Of a stretch of 62,350 bases of DNA, positions 1 through 7,388 are shown in pieces. Made by a program: the position numbers and the translations under genes. Within the stretch, counting starts at the first letter, position 1; each line of letters opens with the position of its first letter. Under the pieces are notes generated by a model, which saw nothing but the letters and a program-made list of their open reading frames with translations, was not told the DNA's origin and searched no databases. Source of the stretch: JANMDS01 sp031430575 (lineage in GTDB: Bacteria > Pseudomonadota > Gammaproteobacteria > Burkholderiales > Casimicrobiaceae); contig JANPBT010000076.1 in assembly GCA_031430575.1 (NCBI GenBank), positions 1-62,350 on the forward strand, in the 5' to 3' direction.

Positions 1-139
1 TATCTCGAAGCGTTGGACCATGCCGATTCAAAACTGGAAACAGGCCATGAGCCAATTCATGATCAGATTCGATACCCAATTCAACCAAATTACCAACGCC
101 TAGCAAAATCTTAATACACAAAACTCTTTACAGGCTCTC
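1..139 (+). mobile_element. IS256-family insertion sequence, 3' end (partial)
   Basis: The window opens inside an insertion sequence. It holds the last codons of a mutator-type transposase, followed by AT-rich sequence ending near 139 (TACACAAAACTCTTTACAGG, then CTCTC). That sequence resembles the terminal inverted repeats of IS256-type elements, which often read TTTGTGTA inside and GAG at the outer end. The other end and the target duplication lie outside the window, so the exact boundary is inferred. The element sits just downstream of hisE, where betaproteobacteria usually have a HIT-family gene and tatABC. Confidence 0.5.
2..103 (+). CDS. IS256/mutator-family transposase, C-terminal fragment
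   Basis: Frame 2 reads about 33 residues to a TAG at 101-103. They include WTMPIQNWKQAMSQFMIRF, which matches the conserved last helix of IS256-family (Transposase_mut) DDE transposases: a WTxPIxNW block followed by an alternating F/M/R helix. The catalytic domain is upstream of the window. An alternative frame-1 reading to a TAA at 112-114 has no family resemblance that I recognise. Completeness cannot be judged. Confidence 0.6.
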   Translation: MSKRWTMPIQNWKQAMSQFMIRFDTQFNQITNA

Positions 140-155
140 AATGTGTTTTTGGTGC

Positions 156-173
156 AAATCTGCGCCGCAGGTA
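156..173 (-). repeat. TACC-dyad repeat, copy 1 of 43 (full 18 bp)
   Basis: Exact complement of TACCTGCGGCGCAGATTT. It lies between the insertion sequence end and the hisE stop codon. Confidence 0.95.
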
Positions 174-195
174 TCTAGCAGTTTCTTTTCAACGA

Positions 196-537
196 TTAAC
201 TACTTCGCGCTGCCTTTTCGGCGTGCCCGGAAGTGCCTTCGCGTCGCGTGAGCTCGGCGCAGACATCATCCAATGTAAGCCCGCGTTCGGCAAGTGCGAC
301 AAATAGATGAAAAACCACGTCGGCAGCTTCTTTCGTCATTGCATCGGCGCTGCCGCCTAAGCTCGCATGCTTCGCAGCGATTACAAATTCCGTCGCTTCT
401 TCGCCTACTTTTTTGAGGATGGAATCGGTGCCTTTTGCGAAGAGACTGGCGGTGTAGGAGCTTGCGGCATCGGTGCCTTTGCGCGCAGCGATGGTCTGGT
501 AAAGCCGGGTGAGAATTTCAGTAGCGTCGCTATTCAT
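196..537 (-). CDS. hisE: phosphoribosyl-ATP pyrophosphatase
   Basis: This cytoplasmic enzyme hydrolyses phosphoribosyl-ATP to phosphoribosyl-AMP and pyrophosphate, step 2 of histidine synthesis. The 113-aa protein has the MazG-like all-alpha fold signature: E46/E47 and E50 in GEEATEFVIAAK, then E70 and D73 in EAADVVFHL, which are the expected Mg2+ ligands. It is a stand-alone HisE, not a HisIE fusion, as is usual in betaproteobacteria. Its start overlaps the hisI end by 8 bp, so the two are translationally coupled. It is the last gene of the his operon here; an insertion sequence follows. Confidence 0.96.
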   Translation of the reverse strand: MNSDATEILTRLYQTIAARKGTDAASSYTASLFAKGTDSILKKVGEEATEFVIAAKHASLGGSADAMTKEAADVVFHLFVALAERGLTLDDVCAELTRREGTSGHAEKAARSS

Positions 538-916
538 TTTTATAAATGGAAAATGGATCTTTCAATACGGGCGCAATCTCCACCCACTGATCGCCTTCTC
601 GCTTACGAAAAAAACAGTTGGCACGCCCGGTGTGGCAGGCGATGCCCCCGGTTTGCTGCACTTGCAAAAGCAACACATCACCATCGCAGTCGAGATAAAT
701 ACCGACTATTTTTTGCGTGTGCCCCGATTCCTCGCCTTTGTGCCAAAGTTTTTTGCGCGAGCGGCTGAAGTAAACGGCTTCGTTGGTTTCTAGCGTTTTT
801 TCGAGCGCAGCGCGATTCATCCAAGCGACCATTAAGATGTCGCGGGTGTGCGCGTCTTGCGCGATGGCGGGGATGAGTCCAGATTCATCCCATTTAATTG
901 CATTAAACAGTGGCAT
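530..916 (-). CDS. hisI: phosphoribosyl-AMP cyclohydrolase
   Basis: HisI opens the adenine ring of phosphoribosyl-AMP (step 3 of histidine synthesis). The 128-aa protein shows the family core: WMNRAAL near residue 32, YFSRSRKKLWHKGEESGH, and DCDGD (D76, C77, D78, D80) for Mg2+. C77, C94 and C101 are the expected Zn2+ ligands (CHTGRANCF). Length and motifs are typical. It overlaps hisE, but it is separated from hisF, its usual upstream neighbour, by about 4 kb holding an oxidoreductase and a small ORF. It may therefore need its own promoter. Confidence 0.96.
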   Translation of the reverse strand: MPLFNAIKWDESGLIPAIAQDAHTRDILMVAWMNRAALEKTLETNEAVYFSRSRKKLWHKGEESGHTQKIVGIYLDCDGDVLLLQVQQTGGIACHTGRANCFFRKREGDQWVEIAPVLKDPFSIYKNE

Positions 917-930
917 GGCGTAATGATACG

Positions 931-948
931 AAATCTGCGCCGCAGGTA
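931..948 (-). repeat. TACC-dyad repeat, copy 2 (full 18 bp)
   Basis: Exact copy, intergenic, upstream of hisI. With copy 3 it forms an inverted pair separated by 7 bp. Confidence 0.95.
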
Positions 949-955
949 GTGCAGA

Positions 956-973
956 TACCTGCGGCGCAGATTT
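956..973 (+). repeat. TACC-dyad repeat, copy 3 (full 18 bp)
   Basis: Exact copy in the opposite orientation to copy 2. It lies 13 bp beyond the stop codon of the 78-aa ORF. Confidence 0.95.
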
Positions 974-986
974 TGGTTAAGGAGCG

Positions 987-1223
987 TTACTTTGGCTCGG
1001 GGAACATTTCATCAGCGAGTTTCAACCGCTGATTCAAATAGAAGGCGCGAAATTTATCGCGGTTCATCGTCATGCGCGCGAGCTTCGGCAAGCCATCATA
1101 AAAAATCGGGCAAACGCGGTCGAGATGCTCGTCAGAAAGCATGATCTCGCGCACCGGCAAGCCGAGCTCCTTGGAGAGGGCAGATAGTTTTGCCGCTTGT
1201 GTGCCGTTTTTTTGGAAGGCCAT
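987..1223 (-). CDS. hypothetical protein, 78 aa
   Basis: I do not recognise this family. The ATG at 1223 opens 78 residues (MAFQKNGTQAAKL to DEMFPEPK) that look like a soluble, mixed-charge helical protein with no membrane segment. The upstream frame stays open for some codons without a good start, so the real start could differ or the ORF could be the remains of a longer gene. It lies downstream of the molybdopterin oxidoreductase on the same strand and may be the third gene of that unit. It is flanked on both sides by interspersed repeat copies. Confidence 0.5.
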   Translation of the reverse strand: MAFQKNGTQAAKLSALSKELGLPVREIMLSDEHLDRVCPIFYDGLPKLARMTMNRDKFRAFYLNQRLKLADEMFPEPK

Positions 1224-1289
1224 GTTGTGCAGGTGAGTGTGGTTTTCGTCACGCGCAATTATGCGCTCTAAAGCGCAGCATTTCGCGTG

Positions 1290-1306
1290 AATCTGCGCCG
1301 CAGGTA
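1290..1306 (-). repeat. TACC-dyad repeat, copy 4 (17 of 18 bp)
   Basis: Intergenic copy, 13 bp beyond the oxidoreductase stop codon. It lacks only the outermost A. Confidence 0.93.
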
Positions 1307-1319
1307 CGTTGGAGCGTGC

Positions 1320-3962
1320 TTAAAAGTTAAACAAATTCCAACCTTTCGATTGCACTTTTTTAATCGTGCAGACCGTATCAAACCAGCTTTGCATGCCAAC
1401 GAGTGGCGCCGGATGAATGGGCAACACGGCGTTAATGTTGTAGCCCGCGCCAGTGCCGCCGCGCGCTTCGTCCCACCAAATATCATCGTCAAGATCGGCA
1501 TCTTGCATGTCAGGATTTTCGGTGAATGCATTGATGTTTTGTCGCGCGCCATTGCGGCCGTTGGCAGCGCGGCCGTTGAATACGTTGCCAAGCGTGTTTG
1601 ACACTGCGAGCACGCGCGGGTGAATGCCCTCGGTGACGTACGCCGGGATCAGCGCCCGCCCGAGCACCTCGCCCTTGCCGGCCATGGCGTGGCCCTGCGG
1701 TCGATAGGTCGTGATTTCGACTAAATCACCCGTTTCGATGCCATGCTTTTTTGCCGTGTCGGCATTGATCCACATGGGATTGTGATGCACGATCTCGGTG
1801 AGATATTTTTGAGATTGGGTGCGGCCTTGGGTGTGGACGTTCCACTTGAAAGTGACCAAGTGCAATTGCTCCGGCGTCATCTTTTCAATTGACGGTATCG
1901 GGAACCAGCCCGGCATGCCTTTGCCACCATCTTCGGTGAAGCCGCGCTCTTTCGCGGCGGCTTCAATGTCGGCATGGTAAACGCTGAATTTTCGCGTTGG
2001 GGTAATGAACCCACGGCGGGCTTTACCATCGGCAAAAATCCCAGCAACGGTTTCGCGCCCATCAGCGGCCTTGCGCATCACGCGCTGCGTTACGTCGTCA
2101 ACGCGGGTGTCTTTGAGCTCTGCGTCAGTGAGCCGTTGATTGTAGAGTTCGTAGTATTTTGGCTTACTCATATCTTGCCATACGCCATGCTTTTGCATGT
2201 AGCCAAAGCCATCTTCGCCCACGACTTTCGATAGGGCAGTGCAGCGCAATTTCATCCACTCCTCGTGGTTTTTAAATTGGAAATATTTCGCGGTATCGGG
2301 CCCCACGCGCTTGGCGATCTCAATCATGGAATCCACAAAACTTACGCACTCTGCGGGCGGCTCAATGATTGGTTGGCGCATGGTCACGTAGTCGCGCAGC
2401 TCCATGTTGTTGCGCGTATCAAAGCCCCAGCGCTCCATGTAGCTTGCATCCGGTAAGATCAGATCGGCATAGTGGGCTTGCTCTGAGTAAACGATATCGG
2501 AGCAAACGTGAAACGGGATGAGCTTTTCGTCTTTTAAGACATCAACGACTAAGCTGCGCCCCTCCGGCCAGGTCTGCGGCGCGACCACGGTATAGGAAAT
2601 ATAGACTTGAATCTTCCCGCGCCCTTCCTTAATATATTGATAGACGATTTGCCCGACTTTCATGCGCTGCCATTTGTTGGCAAGCGGCCATTCAGGCGGA
2701 TTTTCGATAGCGCTTTTTGCTTTCGGTGCGGGGGGCACTGGCTGCGGCTGCGGGAACACACGCGGTGGTACGCGCGTTGGCTCCACGGTGTAGCAGTAAC
2801 CACCGACTTTGCCAATTGAGCCCACAATCGCGTTGAGCAAAATCACAGCGCGATCATTGTTAAAGCCGTTGTAGTGCGCGCCAGCGCCGCGATTGGTAAA
2901 GGCCACCGCTGCCGGTGCGGCTTTGGCAAATTCAACCGCAACGCGTCGAATATCCGCTGCCGCCATGCCGGAGACTTTTTCTGCCCACTCGGGCGTAAAT
3001 TGCGCGATCCAGGCCTTTAACTGCGCCGCAGGTACGTTGCTCCAGGTGTCTAGCCATTGCGTGTCGGCAAGATTGGCCTCGAAAATCGCGTGCCCCATTG
3101 CTAATGCAATCGCGCCGTCGCTGCCAACATTGGGCGCAAACCATTCATCACTGCGCCCTGCGGTATTGCTCATACGAACATCGAATGTTACGAGCTTCGC
3201 GCCGTTGTTGTAGCGCCCGCGAATGATGCGCTTGGCGGCATGGATCGCACCTTGATGGGCTTCATAAAAGTTAGAGCCGAAATTGAGAATGTATTTGCTG
3301 CGCTCAAAATCAGCGCTTTCCCAATCGGTCTCGCCTAAGCTTACGTAATTCGCCGCGCGTTTGTTTGATGAGCAAAGTGCGCGGTGATTAAAGAGCGAGG
3401 GCGAGCCAATCGCATTGAGAAAGCGCGTCATTTCTTCGCCGATGCGCGAGCGTCCGATTTGAATGGCCACTTCTTCTGGCTTACCTTCGTCGATCGCTTT
3501 GCGAATGCGCGGGGCAATCATGCCGTAGGCTTCATCCCAGGAAATGCGCTGCCACTTGCCTTCACCGCGCGCGCCCACGCGCTTTAAAGGATACAGTAAG
3601 CGCTCGGGGTAGGTGTTGATCGTCGGTCCGCTTTGCCCCTTTGCGCAGAGCGATTTACCGTTGTTGGGGTCTTCCGGGTTGCCAGAGACTTTCACCAACC
3701 GACCATCGATCACATAGCCTTGAATGCCGCAGACGGTCGAGCAATTTAGGCAGACGCCCTTTTTGATCACCGCATTGCTGTAGTCGTTGACCAAGCGGCC
3801 TTTGCCACTCGGGCGGCGCTTGGCTTTACGCTCACCATAAAGCACTTTTTTTGAGCTTCCCCAAAATGCTTTTGCATCAGAGGGCGCGAGCAAAATCGTC
3901 TCTCCAAGCGCGAGCGTTGAGAGCGCTCCGATACCCGTTTTTACAAATTCACGGCGCTTCAT
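1320..3962 (-). CDS. molybdopterin-dependent oxidoreductase, catalytic subunit (DMSO reductase superfamily)
   Basis: The 880-aa protein has a Tat-type leader (RREF at 3-6, then a hydrophobic stretch to about residue 31), so it is probably exported folded. An N-terminal [4Fe-4S] site follows: C71-x2-C74-x3-C78 and C106. Cys197 in HRALCSSNK sits where PsrA/PhsA-type enzymes place their molybdenum ligand. The C-terminal third carries the molydopterin dinucleotide-binding part (NPMWINADTAKKHGIETGD). It pairs with the Fe-S gene upstream (4-bp overlap). The substrate is unknown; sulfur-compound, PadB-like and other branches are possible. No membrane anchor subunit is visible. Residues 310-314 (VPAAQ) are encoded by a repeat copy. 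Confidence 0.9.
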   Translation of the reverse strand: MKRREFVKTGIGALSTLALGETILLAPSDAKAFWGSSKKVLYGERKAKRRPSGKGRLVNDYSNAVIKKGVCLNCSTVCGIQGYVIDGRLVKVSGNPEDPNNGKSLCAKGQSGPTINTYPERLLYPLKRVGARGEGKWQRISWDEAYGMIAPRIRKAIDEGKPEEVAIQIGRSRIGEEMTRFLNAIGSPSLFNHRALCSSNKRAANYVSLGETDWESADFERSKYILNFGSNFYEAHQGAIHAAKRIIRGRYNNGAKLVTFDVRMSNTAGRSDEWFAPNVGSDGAIALAMGHAIFEANLADTQWLDTWSNVPAAQLKAWIAQFTPEWAEKVSGMAAADIRRVAVEFAKAAPAAVAFTNRGAGAHYNGFNNDRAVILLNAIVGSIGKVGGYCYTVEPTRVPPRVFPQPQPVPPAPKAKSAIENPPEWPLANKWQRMKVGQIVYQYIKEGRGKIQVYISYTVVAPQTWPEGRSLVVDVLKDEKLIPFHVCSDIVYSEQAHYADLILPDASYMERWGFDTRNNMELRDYVTMRQPIIEPPAECVSFVDSMIEIAKRVGPDTAKYFQFKNHEEWMKLRCTALSKVVGEDGFGYMQKHGVWQDMSKPKYYELYNQRLTDAELKDTRVDDVTQRVMRKAADGRETVAGIFADGKARRGFITPTRKFSVYHADIEAAAKERGFTEDGGKGMPGWFPIPSIEKMTPEQLHLVTFKWNVHTQGRTQSQKYLTEIVHHNPMWINADTAKKHGIETGDLVEITTYRPQGHAMAGKGEVLGRALIPAYVTEGIHPRVLAVSNTLGNVFNGRAANGRNGARQNINAFTENPDMQDADLDDDIWWDEARGGTGAGYNINAVLPIHPAPLVGMQSWFDTVCTIKKVQSKGWNLFNF
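3019..3034 (-). repeat. TACC-dyad repeat, copy 5 (14-bp core) inside oxidoreductase gene
   Basis: Encodes V-PAAQ-L at about residue 310 of the oxidoreductase. Confidence 0.88.
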
Positions 3963-4696
3963 ATGCCACCCACCTTCGGCTTGCTGCCATCGGCCATGGT
4001 CACGTTATTACCCGGATCAACCTTGGCCCACAGGATGCGTTTACGCTTGGGGAACTCCGGTTCTAACGTTGCCCACGTTTCGATTTCGTAGCTATACGGA
4101 TCGTGAATGCGGCCCTTCGGGATTTTGGCTTCCATCTCTTTTTGGTGGCCTTTATAAACCACCGAGGGCTTGGTCTTCTCTTCAGGCTTGAGCACGGAAG
4201 TGGATTTCCCATGCACCGCCATAAATTTTGAATAGTCGGAATTTGGGTCGGTTGAATCACCGAAGTGAAAGACCTCAGCGGGGCAGGTCTCCACGCAGGC
4301 GGGCTCCATATTTTCCTTGAGCCGATGTGAGCAGAAATCGCACTTATCGGCAACGTCGTTATCGTCGCAGCCAATCGCGGCGTATGGGCACGCTTTTTCG
4401 CATGCACCAAGATGATCGCATTTATCGGGGATCACACGTACGATCCCATCAGCGCCGCGCTCGATGGCTTTGTTGTCGCAGGCATTTAAGCAAGGCGTAT
4501 CTTCGCATTGCATGCAGAGCGTGGGCAAGAAAAAGCGCTTGGTTTTCGGGAATTTTCCCGTGTCCCAATAATAGACTTTCGTGCGAAAGCGCCCCAGCGG
4601 CACGTTATTTTCGACCTTGCAGGCGACCGAGCAAGCATGGCAGCCAATGCAGCGCTCAACATCGAGCGCCATCTTGTAAATGGGTTGGTGTGTCAT
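3959..4696 (-). CDS. four-cluster [4Fe-4S] electron-transfer subunit of the molybdopterin oxidoreductase
   Basis: A DmsB/PsrB/PhsB-type ferredoxin subunit that passes electrons to or from the molybdopterin subunit. From the ATG at 4696 it has 245 residues. The Cys motifs begin C16-x2-C19-x2-C22-x3-C26 (CIGCHACSVACK), followed by CMQCEDTPCLNAC, CDHLGACEKACP and CDFCSHRLKE...CVETCP, enough for four clusters. No Tat leader is seen; such subunits usually hitch-hike with the catalytic partner. A GTG 12 codons upstream (4732) is an alternative start, but the ATG begins where family members begin (MTHQPIYKMALDVERC). Confidence 0.9.
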   Translation of the reverse strand: MTHQPIYKMALDVERCIGCHACSVACKVENNVPLGRFRTKVYYWDTGKFPKTKRFFLPTLCMQCEDTPCLNACDNKAIERGADGIVRVIPDKCDHLGACEKACPYAAIGCDDNDVADKCDFCSHRLKENMEPACVETCPAEVFHFGDSTDPNSDYSKFMAVHGKSTSVLKPEEKTKPSVVYKGHQKEMEAKIPKGRIHDPYSYEIETWATLEPEFPKRKRILWAKVDPGNNVTMADGSKPKVGGI

Positions 4697-4834
4697 ACAG
4701 ATTCCGATTAGTTTTGAGCTCTCGTAGGTCACGTGCTGGCGTGGTGACCTGCAACTCGTTAAATTGCTACTAATTAGGAATGTACTGGTTAGGAGGTAAT
4801 TTGTCCAGTCAAAAAAATAACTACTTTGTAGAAA

Positions 4835-4852
4835 TACCTGCGGCGCAGATTT
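4835..4852 (+). repeat. TACC-dyad repeat, copy 6 (full 18 bp)
   Basis: Intergenic, 14 bp beyond the hisF stop codon, between hisF and the oxidoreductase pair. Confidence 0.95.
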
Positions 4853-4866
4853 AAGGCTTTTTGCCG

Positions 4867-5631
4867 CTAAATGCGCACGCGCACGCCCGCCGCCCGCATA
4901 TGCGCCTTCGCTTGGCCAACTGTAAATTCGCCATAGTGAAAAATGCTCGCGGCGAGCACGGCATCGGCGTGGCCATCAATGACGCCTGCAGTAAGGTGAT
5001 CTAAATTGCCGACGCCGCCAGAGGCGATGACGGGAATCGAAACGGCATCGGCGACTGCGCGCGTGAGGGGTAGATCAAAGCCTGTTTTTGCGCCATCACG
5101 ATTCATGCTGGTAAGCAGGATTTCGCCTGCACCGCGCTGCGCCACTTCTTGCGCCCAGGCGATTACGTCTTTGCCGGTTGGCGTGCGTCCACCGTGGATG
5201 AAAACTTCCCATCCGGGCGAGCCATCGATTTTTGCTTTTGCATCAATTGCTGCGACGATACATTGCGCGCCAAATCTATGGCTGGCATCGTTGAAAAGGG
5301 TTGGATTTGAAATGCCAGCGGTGTTGATACTAACTTTATCTGCACCGGCGTTGAGCAAATCGCGAATATCATCAACCCGCTTCACGCCTCCGCCAACAGT
5401 GAGTGGGATGAAAACTTGCCGCGCTACATCTTCAATCAAACTGAGCAACAGGCCGCGCGCTTCAACACTGGCGGTGATATCAAGAAAGCAAATTTCATCC
5501 GCGCCCTCATCGTTGTAGCGCTTGGCGATTTCAACGGGATCACCGGCATCGCGCAGACCCACGAAATTGACGCCTTTTACGACGCGGCCGTCTTTAATAT
5601 CTAAGCAGGGAATGATGCGTTTGCAAAGCAT
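4867..5631 (-). CDS. hisF: imidazole glycerol phosphate synthase, cyclase subunit
   Basis: HisF, in complex with HisH, uses ammonia from glutamine to turn PRFAR into imidazole glycerol phosphate and AICAR. The 254-aa TIM barrel has the two catalytic aspartates, D11 (CLDIKDGRVVKG) and D130 (VVAAIDAKAK), and phosphate-binding loops GGGVK (80-84) and ASGGVGN. The length is standard. In most betaproteobacteria it follows hisA directly; here an 82-aa ORF and a repeat copy intervene. The next gene downstream is not hisI but the oxidoreductase Fe-S subunit. Confidence 0.97.
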   Translation of the reverse strand: MLCKRIIPCLDIKDGRVVKGVNFVGLRDAGDPVEIAKRYNDEGADEICFLDITASVEARGLLLSLIEDVARQVFIPLTVGGGVKRVDDIRDLLNAGADKVSINTAGISNPTLFNDASHRFGAQCIVAAIDAKAKIDGSPGWEVFIHGGRTPTGKDVIAWAQEVAQRGAGEILLTSMNRDGAKTGFDLPLTRAVADAVSIPVIASGGVGNLDHLTAGVIDGHADAVLAASIFHYGEFTVGQAKAHMRAAGVRVRI

Positions 5632-5661
5632 GGAGTCTGCACTTTAATGAATAGCGCACGA

Positions 5662-5675
5662 TACCTGCGGCGCAG
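5662..5675 (+). repeat. TACC-dyad repeat, copy 7 (14-bp core)
   Basis: Intergenic between the 82-aa ORF and hisF. The core is exact and followed by TTTTT instead of ATTT. Confidence 0.9.
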
Positions 5676-5725
5676 TTTTTGAGTTTTAACGAGCGCTAAT
5701 CTATGCCGCCAGTGGTGTGTTGTGA

Positions 5726-5974
5726 TTAACGCTGATTGCGTGGGTGATCGATCGCTTTGCGTTCATTTCCGCGCTTGTAATTTCCGGTTAGCCGCGCCAT
5801 GAGATGTTGCTGCACTACCTCGTCTGCACTGTTGGCTTCTGCGCAAAAATCAATGGCGTCGTGCCCGCGCAAGGTCGTCACAATTTTTCCGCTGCGGCTA
5901 ATTTGCACCTCACCGTTTTTGGCAACGCGAAACCGAAACCCGAGATCGTCCGACGGCTCCACGGCAGCGTTCAT
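5726..5974 (-). CDS. hypothetical protein in his operon, 82 aa
   Basis: An 82-aa acidic N-terminal/basic C-terminal protein (MNAAVEPSDDLGFRF to DHPRNQR) whose start overlaps the hisA stop by 4 bp (ATGA-type), which supports real, coupled translation. The middle (GEVQISRSGKIVTTLRG) could form a short beta-hairpin, and the rest is helical. I do not recognise the family and propose no function. It is followed by a repeat copy and hisF. Confidence 0.65.
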   Translation of the reverse strand: MNAAVEPSDDLGFRFRVAKNGEVQISRSGKIVTTLRGHDAIDFCAEANSADEVVQQHLMARLTGNYKRGNERKAIDHPRNQR

Positions 5975-6702
5975 CCGATCGCTTCGACGACTTTGGCCAG
6001 ATCAAGCGTGCCTTCGTAAAGCGAGCGACCCAAAATTACCCCTTCGACGCCATCGGCTTCAAATTGGGCGAGCTGGAGCAAATTGTCCATGCCTGCCGCG
6101 CCACCGGAGGCAATCACTGGAATCGTGAGCGCTTGCGCAAGCTGGGCCGTCGCTTCCACGTTGATGCCCGAGAGCATGCCATCGCGCCCAATATCGGTAT
6201 AAATCACGCCTTCAACGCCATAATCTTGAAATTTTCGCGCCAGATCGATCGCATCGTGCCCGGTCATTTTGCTCCAACCATCCGTGGCGACTTTGCCCTC
6301 CTTGGCATCGAGGCCAACGATAATTTGCCCCGGAAATTGGGAGCAGGCTTCATGCAAAAAGCCCGGATTTTTGACAGCGGCAGTTCCGATGATGACGAAG
6401 TCTACGCCGTCATCTAAGTAGCGCTCGATCGTTTCAAGATTACGAATGCCGCCGCCGAGCTGAATCTCAACCTCGCCGGCCAATTCGGCGATGATTGCTT
6501 TGATCGCATTTTCGTTAATCGGCTTGCCTTGCACCGCGCCATTAAGATCTACGAGGTGAATTCGAGTTGCGCCTTGATCGACCCATGCCCGCGCTTGCGC
6601 AGCAGGCGAGAGATCAAAAACGGTGATGTTGTTTGCCATATCGCCTTGACGAAGGCGTACGCATTGGCCATCTTTAAGATCTATAGCGGGGATTACGAGC
6701 AT
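5971..6702 (-). CDS. hisA: ProFAR isomerase
   Basis: HisA isomerises ProFAR to PRFAR, step 4 of histidine synthesis. The 243-aa TIM barrel carries catalytic D8 (IPAIDLKDGQCVRLRQG) and D132 (VGLDAKEG), GGGIRNL (83-89) and the C-terminal phosphate loop SGGAAGMDN. Length and motifs are standard. It lies 19 bp downstream of hisH and overlaps the following 82-aa ORF. PAAQ at residues 33-36 is a coincidence: its DNA does not match the interspersed repeat. Confidence 0.97.
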   Translation of the reverse strand: MLVIPAIDLKDGQCVRLRQGDMANNITVFDLSPAAQARAWVDQGATRIHLVDLNGAVQGKPINENAIKAIIAELAGEVEIQLGGGIRNLETIERYLDDGVDFVIIGTAAVKNPGFLHEACSQFPGQIIVGLDAKEGKVATDGWSKMTGHDAIDLARKFQDYGVEGVIYTDIGRDGMLSGINVEATAQLAQALTIPVIASGGAAGMDNLLQLAQFEADGVEGVILGRSLYEGTLDLAKVVEAIG

Positions 6703-6721
6703 GATAAGTGGTGTGCGTAAA

Positions 6722-7372
6722 TTAGAAAGACGACGGATTCCAAAGGGTGAAATTCTTCAAAAGCTGCAAGCCTGCGGCGCTACTTTTCTCTGGGTGAAAC
6801 TGTACCGCAAAAACGTTGCGTTGTCCGTAGGCGACACAAAATGGCGCAGGATAATTTGCCGTTCCTGCAACATCGTGCGTATTTTCTGGAATACAAAAGT
6901 AGCTATGGGCGAAGTAAAACGCACTGCCGCTAGCGATGCCCGCCCACAAGGGGTGGGCAATCTGCGCCGCAGGTATGTCCACTGCGTTCCAGCCCATATG
7001 GGGCACTTTAAGGATTTCGCCGGCCTCGGTGTGTAGGCTGCGGGCGAAGCGCACTACGCGCCCAGGCGCGAGCCCGAGCGCAGGGGTATCGCCCTCTTCG
7101 CTGTGCGCGAAAAGCATCTGTAGCCCGAGGCAAACGCCAAGGAATGGCCGACCACTCTGCGCCGCCTGCATCGTTGCGTCGCGCAAGCCTGAGACATTGA
7201 GCGCAGCCATCGTATCGGGCATGGCCGATTGACCTGGAAGCACGATGTGCGTTGCGGCATCAATCACCGCTGCGTCATCGGTAATGCGAATTTCTGCATC
7301 GGGCGCAACATGGGCAAACGCTTTGGCAACCGAATTTAAGTTGCCCATGCCGTAGTCAATGATCGCAATCAT
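6722..7372 (-). CDS. hisH: imidazole glycerol phosphate synthase, glutaminase subunit
   Basis: HisH hydrolyses glutamine and channels ammonia to HisF. The 216-aa class I amidotransferase has the nucleophile C81 in GVCLGLQMLF and the His/Glu pair in VQFHPEKSS near the C-terminus. Residues 133-138 (IPAAQI in DIPAAQIAHPLW) come from a repeat copy, in the surface region between the nucleophile elbow and the His/Glu motif. It lies 16 bp after hisB. Confidence 0.97.
   Translation of the reverse strand: MIAIIDYGMGNLNSVAKAFAHVAPDAEIRITDDAAVIDAATHIVLPGQSAMPDTMAALNVSGLRDATMQAAQSGRPFLGVCLGLQMLFAHSEEGDTPALGLAPGRVVRFARSLHTEAGEILKVPHMGWNAVDIPAAQIAHPLWAGIASGSAFYFAHSYFCIPENTHDVAGTANYPAPFCVAYGQRNVFAVQFHPEKSSAAGLQLLKNFTLWNPSSF
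6959..6975 (-). repeat. TACC-dyad repeat, copy 8 (17 bp) inside hisH
   Basis: Encodes IPAAQI at HisH residues 133-138. Confidence 0.92.
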
Positions 7373-7388
7373 CAGCGTATATCTCGCG

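Larger units (their letters stand above)
931..973 (-). terminator. inverted repeat pair, possible transcription terminator
   Basis: Copies 2 and 3 are perfect 18-base inverted arms around a 7-base loop. This strong hairpin lies between the 78-aa ORF (stop at 987) and hisI. On the minus strand the right arm is transcribed first and the transcript leaves the hairpin with T-rich sequence only weakly present (CGTATCATTA), so terminator function is a guess. It could equally attenuate or process the his mRNA. Confidence 0.35.

Noticed and set aside
2570..2590. GGTCTGCGGCGCGACC in the oxidoreductase gene
   Set aside because: Resembles the core superficially but lacks TAC and the right arm; encodes native VVAPQTWP.
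6590..6612. PAAQ peptide in HisA (SPAAQARAW)
   Set aside because: The encoding DNA does not match the TACC-dyad core; the peptide similarity is a coincidence.
6771..6790. CCTGCGGCGCTACTTTTC in hisH
   Set aside because: Ten core bases match but the right dyad arm is absent and SSAAGLQLL is ordinary HisH sequence; at best an eroded copy.
7156..7172. TCTGCGCCGCCTGCATC in hisH
   Set aside because: Matches only half of the core and the codons (QAAQSG) are unremarkable.
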